A stretch of 64,000 bases of DNA from Vibrio sagamiensis NBRC 104589 (lineage in GTDB: Bacteria > Pseudomonadota > Gammaproteobacteria > Enterobacterales > Vibrionaceae), in NCBI RefSeq assembly GCF_007990935.1, contig NZ_BJXJ01000005.1, forward strand, positions 62,001 through 126,000, written 5' to 3'. The notes under the pieces are model-generated. The model saw only the letters and a program-made list of their open reading frames with translations, had not been told where the DNA came from and searched no databases. Positions 1 to 8,643 of this stretch are shown here, in pieces. Made by a program: the position numbers and the translations under genes. Each line of letters begins with the position of its first letter. Positions within the stretch are counted from its first letter, which is position 1.

Positions 1-7
1 CAATAAT

Positions 8-1390
8 ATGAAAACTTATCTAGTTTCTGCCACTCTTCTTTTCTTTTCTTCTACTACCATTGCCTATGGTGTCAAGTCAGGCGGGCACACCAGTGTGAAG
101 AAAGAGGGTGCAAATGCTTTCTCTTTACCGGCTGCAAATTTACCCTTGAGCAAGCGCCTTGATTTTAGTGTTGGAAATAGCTTTTTTAGAAACCCTTGGG
201 TTCAAGCACCAGCCTCCACAGATGCTAGGGATGGTTTGGGCCCATTATTTAATACCAATGGATGCCAAAATTGCCATATAAAGGATGGTCGAGGTCATCC
301 TCCTGAGCGTGGCGACTCACATGCAGTATCCATGTTAGTGCGTTTGAGCATCCCAGCCATGACACCTGAACAAAAAACGGCCTATATTCGTGATGGTTTT
401 GTTCCTGAGCCAACTTATGGTGGGCAATTGCAAGACTTCGCATTGCCTGAACAAAAACCGGAAGGGAAAATAAATATCAGTTATGAAGAATATCCTGTGC
501 GATTCAAAGATGGCACGATCGTTCATTTACGAAAGCCAAAGTTAAAAATTACAAAGTTGGGTTATGGTGATATGCATCCAGAAACTCAGTATTCAGTTCG
601 AGTTGCTCCTCCTATGATCGGCCTTGGGCTTCTAGAAAGTATCCCTGAAAGCACTCTACTTGAATGGTCTGATGTAAACGATGTTAATAAAAATGGTATT
701 TCAGGCAAAGCGAACAAAGTGTGGGATATTGAAAAAAATAAGTTTTCAATAGGGCGATTCGGTTGGAAAGCTGGGATGCCGACTTTGATGCAACAAAATG
801 CAGCTGCCTTTAATGGAGACCTTGGTTTGACAAGTTCTTTATTTCCTAATGAAAACTGTACTCAAATACAATCGATTTGCCGAGATATGCCCAATGGTGG
901 TAAACCGGAAGTCAGTGAGAAAATTCTGAACTTTGTCGAGTTTTATAGTCAACACCTTGCTGTTCCGGCAAGGCGAAATATGGATCAACCATTGGTTAAA
1001 CAGGGGCAAGCCATTTTTGCTCAGTCAGGTTGTGAAGGCTGCCATAAACCCGGTGTTAAAACAGCGAAACGACCGGATCTTCCTGCTTTATCGGAACAGA
1101 TGATTCATCCTTATACCGATCTTTTACTTCACGACATGGGAGAGGAGTTATCGGATCAACGGCCAGAATACCTTGCTGATGGTCAAGAATGGAGAACCGC
1201 ACCATTATGGGGAATAGGCTATACCAAAGAAGTTAATAAACATACCTATTTTTTACATGATGGTCGGGCACGTAACTTGATGGAAGCTATTTTATGGCAT
1301 GGTGGAGAGGCTGAACAAGCCAAACAAAATGTGCTGAAACTCAATAAAAAAGAGCGCGAGTCCTTGATTGCTTTTTTAAATTCTTTGTAG
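8..1390 (+). CDS. Di-heme oxidoreductase, DUF1111/DHOR family (periplasmic c-type cytochrome)
   Basis: Secreted protein of 460 residues with a hydrophobic N-terminal signal peptide (about 1-20). Two c-type heme attachment motifs are visible: CQNCH at residues 86-90 and GCEGCH at about 341-346. The C-terminal part (PLWGIGY, FLHDGRARNLMEAILWHGG) is typical of the di-heme oxidoreductase family, distantly related to di-heme peroxidases. It should act in the periplasm in electron transfer. The next genes encode an imelysin and a DUF1513 protein; this neighbourhood is a known combination in Gram-negative bacteria and is linked to iron handling, so a role in periplasmic iron or redox chemistry is inferred, not shown. 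Only seven bases precede the start codon, so the promoter and any upstream operon partner lie outside the window. The substrate is unknown. Confidence 0.85.
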   Translation: MKTYLVSATLLFFSSTTIAYGVKSGGHTSVKKEGANAFSLPAANLPLSKRLDFSVGNSFFRNPWVQAPASTDARDGLGPLFNTNGCQNCHIKDGRGHPPERGDSHAVSMLVRLSIPAMTPEQKTAYIRDGFVPEPTYGGQLQDFALPEQKPEGKINISYEEYPVRFKDGTIVHLRKPKLKITKLGYGDMHPETQYSVRVAPPMIGLGLLESIPESTLLEWSDVNDVNKNGISGKANKVWDIEKNKFSIGRFGWKAGMPTLMQQNAAAFNGDLGLTSSLFPNENCTQIQSICRDMPNGGKPEVSEKILNFVEFYSQHLAVPARRNMDQPLVKQGQAIFAQSGCEGCHKPGVKTAKRPDLPALSEQMIHPYTDLLLHDMGEELSDQRPEYLADGQEWRTAPLWGIGYTKEVNKHTYFLHDGRARNLMEAILWHGGEAEQAKQNVLKLNKKERESLIAFLNSL

Positions 1391-1399
1391 GAAGGAATA

Positions 1400-2434
1400 A
1401 TGTTAAACGTATCTTCACTAAGCTTAATCATCGTCGCTATAGGTTTAGCTGGTTGTCAATCTGACTTTAAACAGGATGCGCAGCCGGAACAAACAATGCA
1501 TGCATCACAATCAGTTTATGAGGCTGAATTTCAATTTGCACAGCAATTTTATTCACAAACTCAAATGTTAGAGAAAGAGTTTGAATCTTATTGCAACGCT
1601 TCTGATAAGTCTTTATCAAACTTAAAGCGTCAATGGCATCAAACTATGTTGGCATGGATGTCTCTTCAAGGCCAAGAGAGGGGACCAACACAGGCAATAG
1701 AAAAAGGATGGAAGGTTCAATTTTGGCCAGATAAAAAGAATACCACTGGTAGGAAAATGTCTGCACTCTCACAGAGTGACGTAACTTGGACAGCCGAAGA
1801 AATCTCGGAACAAAGTGTTACAGTGCAAGGCCTTGGTGCTATCGAGTGGCTTTTATATGACTCTGCTTCAAATCTGTCTAGTGATCACAATACGTGTAAT
1901 ATTAGCATTGCAATTGCACAAAATTTAAAAAACACTGCTCAAACAATTGCTCAAGCATGGTCATTGAATCCATGGCAATCACTCTCTAAGACAGCTTGGC
2001 TCTCAGAATATACAGCCCTGTTGTCCAATCAACTTGATTACAGTATGAAAAAGCTGAGCCGACCGCTAGCTAAAATTGGTCAGCCTCGAGCATATTTTTC
2101 AGAATCTTGGCGCTCAAAGACATCATTGGACAACTTAAAAGTGAACTTGCTCAGCTTAAATACTCTTTATCTTGCCAATGGTAAGGGAGTTGATGCGTTA
2201 CTCAGAACGACAGGTCATGACAAAATGGCCGATCGTATTGTTAACCAATTTGAAAGAATATTATCAACTTGGCCTAAAGAAAGTAGTGTGTTCGATATGC
2301 TGCAAACGAAAGAAGGGTATCGAAATCTGTTATCGCTATATAACAAACTTGAGCAATTAAAGTATCTTATTCATGAAGAGATGGCGATAGAGCTGGGGGT
2401 AGTTATAGGGTTTAATGCAACTGATGGTGACTGA
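1400..2434 (+). CDS. Imelysin family lipoprotein (peptidase M75 / EfeO-like domain)
   Basis: A 344-residue lipoprotein: the N-terminal hydrophobic stretch ends in a lipobox (LAGC, Cys19). The helical body, with the GLGAIEWLLYD block near residue 145, matches the imelysin family, where the equivalent motif is GxHxxE-like. Here the His is replaced by Ala (GAIE), so metal binding at the canonical site is uncertain. Imelysins occur in bacterial iron-uptake loci (EfeO, EfeM) and were first described as insulin-cleaving membrane proteins; proteolysis is not established for the family. The gene starts nine bases after the di-heme oxidoreductase stop, behind a GGAAGGA ribosome site, and its 3' end overlaps the DUF1513 gene, so the three are one operon. 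Probably outer-membrane anchored and facing the periplasm. Confidence 0.85.
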   Translation: MLNVSSLSLIIVAIGLAGCQSDFKQDAQPEQTMHASQSVYEAEFQFAQQFYSQTQMLEKEFESYCNASDKSLSNLKRQWHQTMLAWMSLQGQERGPTQAIEKGWKVQFWPDKKNTTGRKMSALSQSDVTWTAEEISEQSVTVQGLGAIEWLLYDSASNLSSDHNTCNISIAIAQNLKNTAQTIAQAWSLNPWQSLSKTAWLSEYTALLSNQLDYSMKKLSRPLAKIGQPRAYFSESWRSKTSLDNLKVNLLSLNTLYLANGKGVDALLRTTGHDKMADRIVNQFERILSTWPKESSVFDMLQTKEGYRNLLSLYNKLEQLKYLIHEEMAIELGVVIGFNATDGD

Positions 2435-3515
2435 TCAAACTCGGCGGAATTTACTGAAAGCGGCACTACTTGGGGTGAGTGTCCCTCTGATTCAGGCTGC
2501 TGGTGCATCGATGACTTCCGGTACTCACACTTCAAACGTATCAGCTCTCATTGGCTGTGCGATTCTTGGACGTGATCAATTCGCAGTGATTATCGCTAAC
2601 GAATATGGCCAACCACTTTCGATGTTACCTCTTCCAGAGAGAGGTCATGGTGTCGCAACTAATAAGTTTGGACATGCAGTGGTGTTTGGCCGAAGGCCTG
2701 GAAGCTATTTTATGGCTTTTGACTATCGAACGCAGCAAGTCTTAAAATTGCAACACGCGATGCCTGATCGTTATTATTACGGCCACGGTGTTTTTTCCAA
2801 TGATGGGACAATTTTATTTGCTACGGAAGGACAAAGTAAAACCAGTAAAGGCATTATCGGTGTTTATGATGTCCATCGACAGTATAAAAAAATTCATGAA
2901 ATCAAAGGGTTTGGTATTGGGCCACATGAAATTATTATGCAGCCGAATGGCATTTTAGCCGTTGGCGTTGGAGGCGTTCATACCTATGGACGTGAACCAC
3001 TTAATCTCGATAGCATGGAACCGAATCTGAGTTACCTTTCTCAAGATGGTGACGTTTTGGAACAGGTTTTTATGCCTGATAAAAAGCTGAGTATTCGTCA
3101 TTTAGCCCATGACGGAGGCGATACGATTCTATGTGGGCAGCAATACCGTGGAGATCCCGATGAATATCCTGCTCTCATTGCTATGCATAGGCGAGGTGAA
3201 GGCTTTACTTTACTAAAAGCAGAGCCAGAACAATGGGCTAGATTTAATCATTATGTTGCAAGTATCGCTGCTACTGATGAGTGGGTTTTAGCCACCTCGC
3301 CACCAGGTAATTGCTATGGAATATGGTCAAAAGAAACAGGTCAGCTTACCGAATTAAATGCATTACCAGATGCATCGGGTGTTGTGACTTACGGAAATGA
3401 GTTTAGAGTGAGCTCTGGTAGTGGTGGGGTAATAATGCACAGTCCACCGTACGTTAAAAGACATAGGAGCCATGATATTATTTGGGATAATCACTGGGCA
3501 AAAATTACATTATAA
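2424..3515 (+). CDS. DUF1513 family protein, Tat-exported beta-propeller
   Basis: About 363 residues. The N-terminus carries a twin-arginine signal (TRRNLLKAALLG) followed by a hydrophobic stretch and an Ala-rich cleavage region, so export in folded form is expected. The body has the repeated beta-strand pattern of a propeller (HGHGVF, FGIGPHEI, IRHLAHDGGD) characteristic of DUF1513, a family of unknown function regularly found beside imelysins. The start overlaps the imelysin gene end. An alternative ATG three codons earlier (2415) lies nearer a weak AGGG; the ATG at 2424 is chosen because it places the Arg pair close to the N-terminus, but either is possible. Co-translation with the imelysin is likely. 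A sensor or carrier role in periplasmic iron handling is inference only. Confidence 0.8.
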   Translation: MVTDQTRRNLLKAALLGVSVPLIQAAGASMTSGTHTSNVSALIGCAILGRDQFAVIIANEYGQPLSMLPLPERGHGVATNKFGHAVVFGRRPGSYFMAFDYRTQQVLKLQHAMPDRYYYGHGVFSNDGTILFATEGQSKTSKGIIGVYDVHRQYKKIHEIKGFGIGPHEIIMQPNGILAVGVGGVHTYGREPLNLDSMEPNLSYLSQDGDVLEQVFMPDKKLSIRHLAHDGGDTILCGQQYRGDPDEYPALIAMHRRGEGFTLLKAEPEQWARFNHYVASIAATDEWVLATSPPGNCYGIWSKETGQLTELNALPDASGVVTYGNEFRVSSGSGGVIMHSPPYVKRHRSHDIIWDNHWAKITL

Positions 3516-3643
3516 TTTCAATGACTTACTTTGTCTGTTATATTTGTATCCTTTCGGTTGCTCCAAGTCTTAACTTTGAAGCAGCATCATTTGAGATATT
3601 TGCCATACTATTTTTTACGGTAAATTAATGAAGGAACGATACA

Positions 3644-5284
3644 ATGAACACTCAAATCTTCATAATAACGGCACTAATGGTGCCGTTTTGCAGCTTTTCA
3701 GCTGTCGTTTCTTCTACTGACGTCTCTTCTGTGGGCGTTTCTTACATAGGTAATGTTTCTGAAGCGCCTTATCAAGTAGAAGCAAAAGGTGCAGTTGCAT
3801 CACTGGCTGTAGAAAAAATGATTAATTATCCCAGCTTAGTTGATGCATTGTATCAAGATACAAACTATCGACTTCACTGGATCGATGAAAAAAACGTTGA
3901 AATTCTGATGGCACAATTTCAACAAGTCATTTTTACTGGTGTTACTTCCGAGTTTAAACATCAACAGCAGCGTATTGAACAAGTTCGAAAAAATGGCGAT
4001 AGCTCTGACATTGATTTGGTGTTGACGGACTCGTTACTGATGTATCTTAGTTATTTAGAACAATTACAACAACATGGTGAAGAGTGGCTATTTGCGAGCA
4101 ACGCTGAAGTTTTCCTACCTCAATTGGGCAGAAGTATGTTCGACCAGCTTTCAAACGCACTGAATAATGGCGCATTGAACCAATTTTTATTGAATCTAAA
4201 GTCGCCACTGCAACAAGAACCTGTTTTTGCTTTGGCTTTTCTAAATTTAATTGAGCAAAGTCAACAATATATCCCACTTTATCATCAAAAAGGCTTGTTG
4301 AAAGTAGGTGATGAGCTAGTCGAACGAGATCAATTAATCAAACGTTTGGCTATTGTTGGTATAGAAGCCAAAGATGCTGATAATACTCCTTCGGATAACC
4401 CTCTATTGATTTACGATGAAAGTCTTGAATCTGCAGTTAAAGAATTTCAAAAGCGGCACGGTTTGAAACCTGACGGTGTAATTGGTCCAAAAACGCTGCG
4501 TTGGCTCAATACCTCCCCTCAGAAGAGATTACATGCTTTAGCGCTCAATTCAGAACGTTCTCGTATCTGGTCCAAAGATAGAAACAATACAGTATTTGTC
4601 AATATCCCGAGTTATGCGATCACTTACTGGTATGATGGTCAAGCCGTTTTTCAGTCAAAAGTTATCGTTGGCAGAGAATCAAGAAGAACGCCAATAATGA
4701 CAGGGACGATCAACTCCGTCATCTTAAACCCGACCTGGAATGTTCCACGAAAGATCATGGTTAAAGACATTATCCCAAAAGCGAAAAATAATCCGATGTA
4801 CTTGATTAAAAATAATATAAGAGTAATGCGCTCTTGGGACTCTTCAGCTACTATCGATCCTACATCAATAAACTGGGCAACAGTAAACCCCAATACCTTT
4901 CCTTACCGAATGCGGCAGTCTTCGGGAAATCATAACGCGCTAGGTTTGTATAAATTTAATATGCCAAACCCACAAGCGATATACTTACATGACACCCCGA
5001 GTAAAGGGTTGTTCAATACTGACCGTCGAGCTTACAGCTCTGGTTGTGTAAGAGTTGAACATGCTGATCAACTTGCTGAGTTATTATTTAAATCGCAAGG
5101 CCTAGAAGCACGTTTAGCAAAAAAACGTCGTAGTGGCCGACGATCAAATAATTGGGTACAACTTGATGAGTTTGTTCAAGTTCATATCATTTATCAAACG
5201 GTATTGATAGAAGGAAATGAACTAAATTATCGAGATGATATTTACTATTACGATAAAAATAACACTGTTCCTGCTTCTTTGTAG
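3644..5284 (+). CDS. ldtD: L,D-transpeptidase YcbB/LdtD-like (3-3 peptidoglycan cross-linker)
   Basis: A 546-residue periplasmic enzyme with an N-terminal signal peptide (about 1-20), a scaffold region, a peptidoglycan-binding domain (about 235-290, with FQKRHGLKPDGVIGPKT) and a YkuD catalytic domain (about 310-500). The catalytic signature is present: HDTPSKGLF with His449 and SSGCVRV with Cys468. The length and domain order match E. coli YcbB (LdtD), which forms meso-DAP-meso-DAP cross-links from tetrapeptide donors. A good ribosome site (AAGGA) precedes the ATG. The next two genes are ycbK- and ycbL-like, reproducing the E. coli ycbB-ycbK-ycbL order, so synthesis and cleavage of 3-3 links are encoded side by side. 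Confidence 0.92.
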   Translation: MNTQIFIITALMVPFCSFSAVVSSTDVSSVGVSYIGNVSEAPYQVEAKGAVASLAVEKMINYPSLVDALYQDTNYRLHWIDEKNVEILMAQFQQVIFTGVTSEFKHQQQRIEQVRKNGDSSDIDLVLTDSLLMYLSYLEQLQQHGEEWLFASNAEVFLPQLGRSMFDQLSNALNNGALNQFLLNLKSPLQQEPVFALAFLNLIEQSQQYIPLYHQKGLLKVGDELVERDQLIKRLAIVGIEAKDADNTPSDNPLLIYDESLESAVKEFQKRHGLKPDGVIGPKTLRWLNTSPQKRLHALALNSERSRIWSKDRNNTVFVNIPSYAITYWYDGQAVFQSKVIVGRESRRTPIMTGTINSVILNPTWNVPRKIMVKDIIPKAKNNPMYLIKNNIRVMRSWDSSATIDPTSINWATVNPNTFPYRMRQSSGNHNALGLYKFNMPNPQAIYLHDTPSKGLFNTDRRAYSSGCVRVEHADQLAELLFKSQGLEARLAKKRRSGRRSNNWVQLDEFVQVHIIYQTVLIEGNELNYRDDIYYYDKNNTVPASL

Positions 5285-5451
5285 TTCTCTGTTTTAATCG
5301 TTTTTACCTCTGTAGCTCCCTGTATTTATATGATTTTTATCTTTTTAGGGATTTAGGGAGCCATCATAAAAGCTTACAATTTAAAACATCCTACTGATCA
5401 GTGCTTTAATTTATTGGCTGTTAGGACTATCACGATCTAACCGTATCCAAT

Positions 5452-5480
5452 TTGACGACTTCACTGTAATTCGATACTGT
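5452..5480 (+). promoter_or_regulatory. Candidate sigma-70 promoter for the mepK-like gene
   Basis: TTGACG and TACTGT are separated by 17 bases. Transcription from here would start about 30 bases before the ATG at 5517, and this supports that start over the upstream TTG. The -10 element matches only four of six consensus positions. Confidence 0.4.
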
Positions 5481-5516
5481 CCGCATCCCGTATAATTATT
5501 GAGCGTTTCTGTTGGA

Positions 5517-6065
5517 ATGTTAAGTCGTCATATCTCTCGTCGAGGGTTCTTTAAAATGAGTGCCGGCGGGGTGCTAATTGCATCATCAGTGTCAAGTCAG
5601 CTCTTAGCTGCAAAAATAACACCATCACGTACCTTAGCCATTCATAGCCTAAATACAGGTGAGTCTTTAAAGTCTTGTTATTTTGATGGGCTAAATTATG
5701 TCGATGAAGAACTTAAACGTTTGGATTATCTCTGTCGAGATCACCGTAAAAATGAAGTTTATCCACTAGATAGAAGATTATTTGACCAAATTTGCCAGAT
5801 TCAAGAATTAGTTGGGTCTAAGTCGGAAGTTGTCGTTATTTCAGGCTATCGCTCACCATCAACCAATGCAAGGTTACGTAAAAACTCTTCGGGGGTTGCC
5901 AAGAAGAGCATGCATATGGAAGGACGAGCAATCGATTTTCGTTTAGATGGGGTTAAACTCTCTGCTGTGCGTGATGCGGCGTTAAGTTTGAAAGCAGGCG
6001 GTGTTGGTTATTATCCTAGTAGTAACTTTGTTCACATTGATACTGGCGCCGTGCGCTCTTGGTGA
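5517..6065 (+). CDS. mepK: MepK/YcbK-like murein endopeptidase (DUF882, peptidase M15A), Tat-exported
   Basis: About 182 residues with a twin-arginine signal (SRRGFFKMSAGG, Arg8-Arg9) near the N-terminus. The DUF882/M15A zinc site is complete: His133 and Asp140 in SMHMEGRAIDFRL and His173 in FVHID; SGYRS is also typical. E. coli MepK cleaves D,D 4-3 and L,D 3-3 cross-links, and its gene lies beside the L,D-transpeptidase as here. The frame stays open to a TTG at 5499, but neither start has a strong ribosome site. The ATG is chosen because it leaves a compact Tat signal and suits the candidate promoter at 5452. Periplasmic location is expected. Confidence 0.88.
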   Translation: MLSRHISRRGFFKMSAGGVLIASSVSSQLLAAKITPSRTLAIHSLNTGESLKSCYFDGLNYVDEELKRLDYLCRDHRKNEVYPLDRRLFDQICQIQELVGSKSEVVVISGYRSPSTNARLRKNSSGVAKKSMHMEGRAIDFRLDGVKLSAVRDAALSLKAGGVGYYPSSNFVHIDTGAVRSW

Positions 6066-6135
6066 GGCTTGCAGACAATCTGGCTTGGTGTCATAGTGGT
6101 AGCAATTATTTTTAATTAAATATTATAGGTAACCT

Positions 6136-6777
6136 ATGGCTTTGAAATATCAGGTTGTTCCAGTGACACCCTTCTCTCAAAATTGTTCTATTGTGTGGTG
6201 TGATGAAACCATGAAAGGTATCGTCGTCGATCCTGGAGGTGATGAGCAACAGCTAGTTGATGTTATTCAACAGCTAGGTATAGAAGTGGTTGAACTTGTA
6301 TTAACCCACGGACATTTAGATCATGTTGGTGGAACCAAAGCTTTGTCAGCAAGGCTCGGCAGTATCAACATTGTAGGCCCACATCATGCAGATAATTTTT
6401 GGCTTCAAGGGTTAGAAAAACAGAGCCAAATGTTTGGTTTCCCGCTGACAAAAGCGTTTGAGCCAAATCAATGGTTAAATGATGGAGATACCGTAACATT
6501 TGGTCATCAAAGCTTAGATGTGATCCATACCCCAGGCCATACTCCTGGCCATGTGGTGCTGTTTAGTGAACAAGCCCGTTTAGCATTTGTCGGTGATGTC
6601 CTCTTCAACGGTAGCGTAGGACGCACTGATTTTCCGCAGGGCGACTTCAATATATTGATTGACTCAATAAAAACGAAGTTATGGCCGCTGGGTAATGATG
6701 TGACTTTTGTGCCAGGGCATGGGCCACAATCCACTTTTGGCCACGAGCGAAAAACGAACCCATTTGTCGCTGACTAA
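6136..6777 (+). CDS. ycbL: Metallo-beta-lactamase-fold hydrolase, YcbL (glyoxalase II-like)
   Basis: A 213-residue cytoplasmic protein with the MBL metal motif HGHLDH (His58, His60, Asp62, His63), a downstream HTPGHTPGH motif, FVGDVLF supplying the bridging Asp, and a C-terminal PGHGP. This is the compact YcbL-type glyoxalase II relative that lacks the long C-terminal substrate-binding helices of GloB. YcbL of Salmonella shows glyoxalase II activity; the physiological substrate here is not known. It lies 70 bases behind the mepK-like gene with its own AGGT ribosome site and could be co-transcribed. Confidence 0.88.
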   Translation: MALKYQVVPVTPFSQNCSIVWCDETMKGIVVDPGGDEQQLVDVIQQLGIEVVELVLTHGHLDHVGGTKALSARLGSINIVGPHHADNFWLQGLEKQSQMFGFPLTKAFEPNQWLNDGDTVTFGHQSLDVIHTPGHTPGHVVLFSEQARLAFVGDVLFNGSVGRTDFPQGDFNILIDSIKTKLWPLGNDVTFVPGHGPQSTFGHERKTNPFVAD

Positions 6778-6843
6778 ATGTCTGTGCATTTAATCTTTGT
6801 ATTTAGCCCTAGTACAGTATATAGCTTGGAGTGAGTATAAAGG

Positions 6844-7518
6844 TTAACTTATCTCATCAGGCTCGGCGGCAGCCAAGTAACGTCGAGCTAATCCGACAAA
6901 AGCTTCTGGTTCTCTATCGAGATCTTGTCTGGAAATAAAGATATCATAACCGAAAAACTCTCGTTGGTATTTCATGCGGTTAGCTAACATCGCTTGTAAA
7001 CCTTTATAGTCATCTCCAGTTTGGCTTGTGTAGGGGGTTGAATCAAGAATGATGTCTTCGAACTGAGTTTCGCGATGATGTTGCTTGGCCCCCAAATACA
7101 ACAAAGCTCTTTGATTCAGTAGAATATCGGTTGCAATACGTGGGCAGATGGCGTCTAGATAGGGCGAATAATTTTTCAAACGGATCCCAATCCATGGTAA
7201 AGGTTTATACCATCCATCTTGTTGGTAGCTACAGATACCAATCGATTCGATATTTCTCCAGCGTACGACCCATCCACCTTTAAATAGGTGCTGTTGAAAA
7301 TGTGAAGCGGTGAGCGTGAAAGAAACTTGGCTTTTTTTGACCATAAAAATTGAGAAACCAATAAAAAGAGCCATAAGCAAAGTGAATAATGCGGCTTGCC
7401 TCCAACTTGTTGCAAAGTATATCAGTAGCAAAGTCACACCGATCGCAAGTGCAAGAAGTACTTTTGCAGTCTTAGAACTAATGTCGAAGTGATAATGAAC
7501 TAAGTGCAATGTTTTCAT
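6844..7518 (-). CDS. DUF2982-like membrane protein of unknown function
   Basis: A 224-residue protein with two adjacent transmembrane segments near the N-terminus (about 20-37 and 42-60), followed by a soluble domain with SFTLTASHFQQHLFKGGWVVRWRNIESIGIC, resembling a PH-like membrane-associated fold, and a polar C-terminus. From memory it matches the DUF2982 family of vibrios and related gamma-proteobacteria; this should be treated as probable. It is transcribed towards ycbL and is monocistronic. No strong ribosome site precedes the ATG. No function can be given. Confidence 0.65.
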   Translation of the reverse strand: MKTLHLVHYHFDISSKTAKVLLALAIGVTLLLIYFATSWRQAALFTLLMALFIGFSIFMVKKSQVSFTLTASHFQQHLFKGGWVVRWRNIESIGICSYQQDGWYKPLPWIGIRLKNYSPYLDAICPRIATDILLNQRALLYLGAKQHHRETQFEDIILDSTPYTSQTGDDYKGLQAMLANRMKYQREFFGYDIFISRQDLDREPEAFVGLARRYLAAAEPDEIS

Positions 7519-7706
7519 TGAGTTACAATCAACCTCTTTAAATTCGATAAGTATAATGAAGTTGTCTAAATTGTAGCCGACTTACTTTATATTCGCATTT
7601 TTGGTGTTGTTTTGATGATAAAGCCTACAAATTCGTTGCAAATTTTGATATAAAACGCGCTTCAAATTTTTATCCCTTGAGATGCGGTGAACTGGAGAAA
7701 CATTCA

Positions 7707-8090
7707 ATGAGACTTGCTCATAAGCGCAAAGTGCAGATGAAACTGCAAAAGCGTATTAAAGCGACAATTGCAAACGTAGACGCTGTGAAAAGCGAAGTAG
7801 CTAAACCTGTTGTTAAGAAAGAAAAAGTAAACACTGCTGCTCAACAAGTCGTAGCTGAGAAAAAAGTGGCAACAACTAATGTAGCACTTACTCCTAAACA
7901 GCAACAAGTTCTAGACATCGTTTTAGCAAACTCGGAAGGCATCAACTCAAAAGGTATTGGTTTAGCAGCAGGTCAAGAAGATGCGAAAGCTGCGTCATGG
8001 GCAAGTGGTGCTCTGAAGAAACTTCTTGATGAAAACCTTGTTCAAAAAGAACAACTCGCTGGTAACAAAGTGATTTACAAGTCTGCTTAA
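7707..8090 (+). CDS. Small basic protein with C-terminal winged-helix-like domain
   Basis: About 127 residues. The first 60 are very rich in Lys, Val and Ala and look disordered. The C-terminal part (about 62-125, LTPKQQQVLDIVLANSEGINSKGIGLAAGQ and WASGALKKLLDENLVQKE) has the spacing of a MarR-like winged helix with a recognition helix and a wing. The start is the ATG preceded by GGAGAAA at a good distance; the frame extends upstream only through a TTG without a ribosome site. A basic tail plus winged helix suggests a nucleic-acid-binding or nucleoid-associated role, which is inference. A clear rho-independent terminator follows. Confidence 0.75.
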   Translation: MRLAHKRKVQMKLQKRIKATIANVDAVKSEVAKPVVKKEKVNTAAQQVVAEKKVATTNVALTPKQQQVLDIVLANSEGINSKGIGLAAGQEDAKAASWASGALKKLLDENLVQKEQLAGNKVIYKSA

Positions 8091-8114
8091 TAGCCCACTT
8101 GATCAACGTAAGAT

Positions 8115-8146
8115 AAATGCCTCGCTTATACCGAGGCATTTTTTAT
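8115..8146 (+). terminator. Rho-independent terminator after the winged-helix gene
   Basis: The stem AAATGCCTCG / CGAGGCATTT encloses a short loop and runs into a T-rich tract. Confidence 0.85.
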
Positions 8147-8643
8147 ATATCCAAGAAGTCCACGTTTTTGTTTTATTGACTATTTTACTCTTTTTTTCTT
8201 AACCTTATCTGTTGACATCCCTAATTAACTTCTTGTGATGTAACTAAAACAGCTATATTGGCATGGTCGATGAGCCCAGTGGTCGTTGAGATGTGTGTTG
8301 TCGATCTTAGATAGTCAAGAGGGGCATAGGCACTCAGATAGCTAGGCAATGCATATACCCAATCATGTTAGCGAGGTATGAGCAGAAGTATGCTAGCGAG
8401 GTTCGATGACGCTCAGAAACAGATGTTAACGAAGTGATGAGCGAGTCGTTATAATCATCGAGCACCTCAGAGCATAAAGGTGGATGAAACAGTGACTTTT
8501 TTCCTTTCTTAACTCATTTTGAGCCTTTTAATATTTTCTTGGTCTATTATTGTGATGGGTGTTGTGCCTTGGACCCCTTTTTAGGTTTTAATAATTTTTA
8601 TATTTCAATAGGATAGCGATTATTTTGTTACTTTGAGTACCCT
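8147..8643. other. Long intergenic region with degenerate internal repeats, no supported gene
   Basis: No coding ORF is supported. A TTGACA lies near 8212. Three related short units, each beginning ATGTTAGCGAGG, ATGCTAGCGAGG or ATGTTAACGAAG and followed by a variant of ATGAGCG or GATGACG, lie at about 8366-8450. This could be decayed repeat DNA or part of an RNA; no terminator clearly follows it. Confidence 0.3.
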
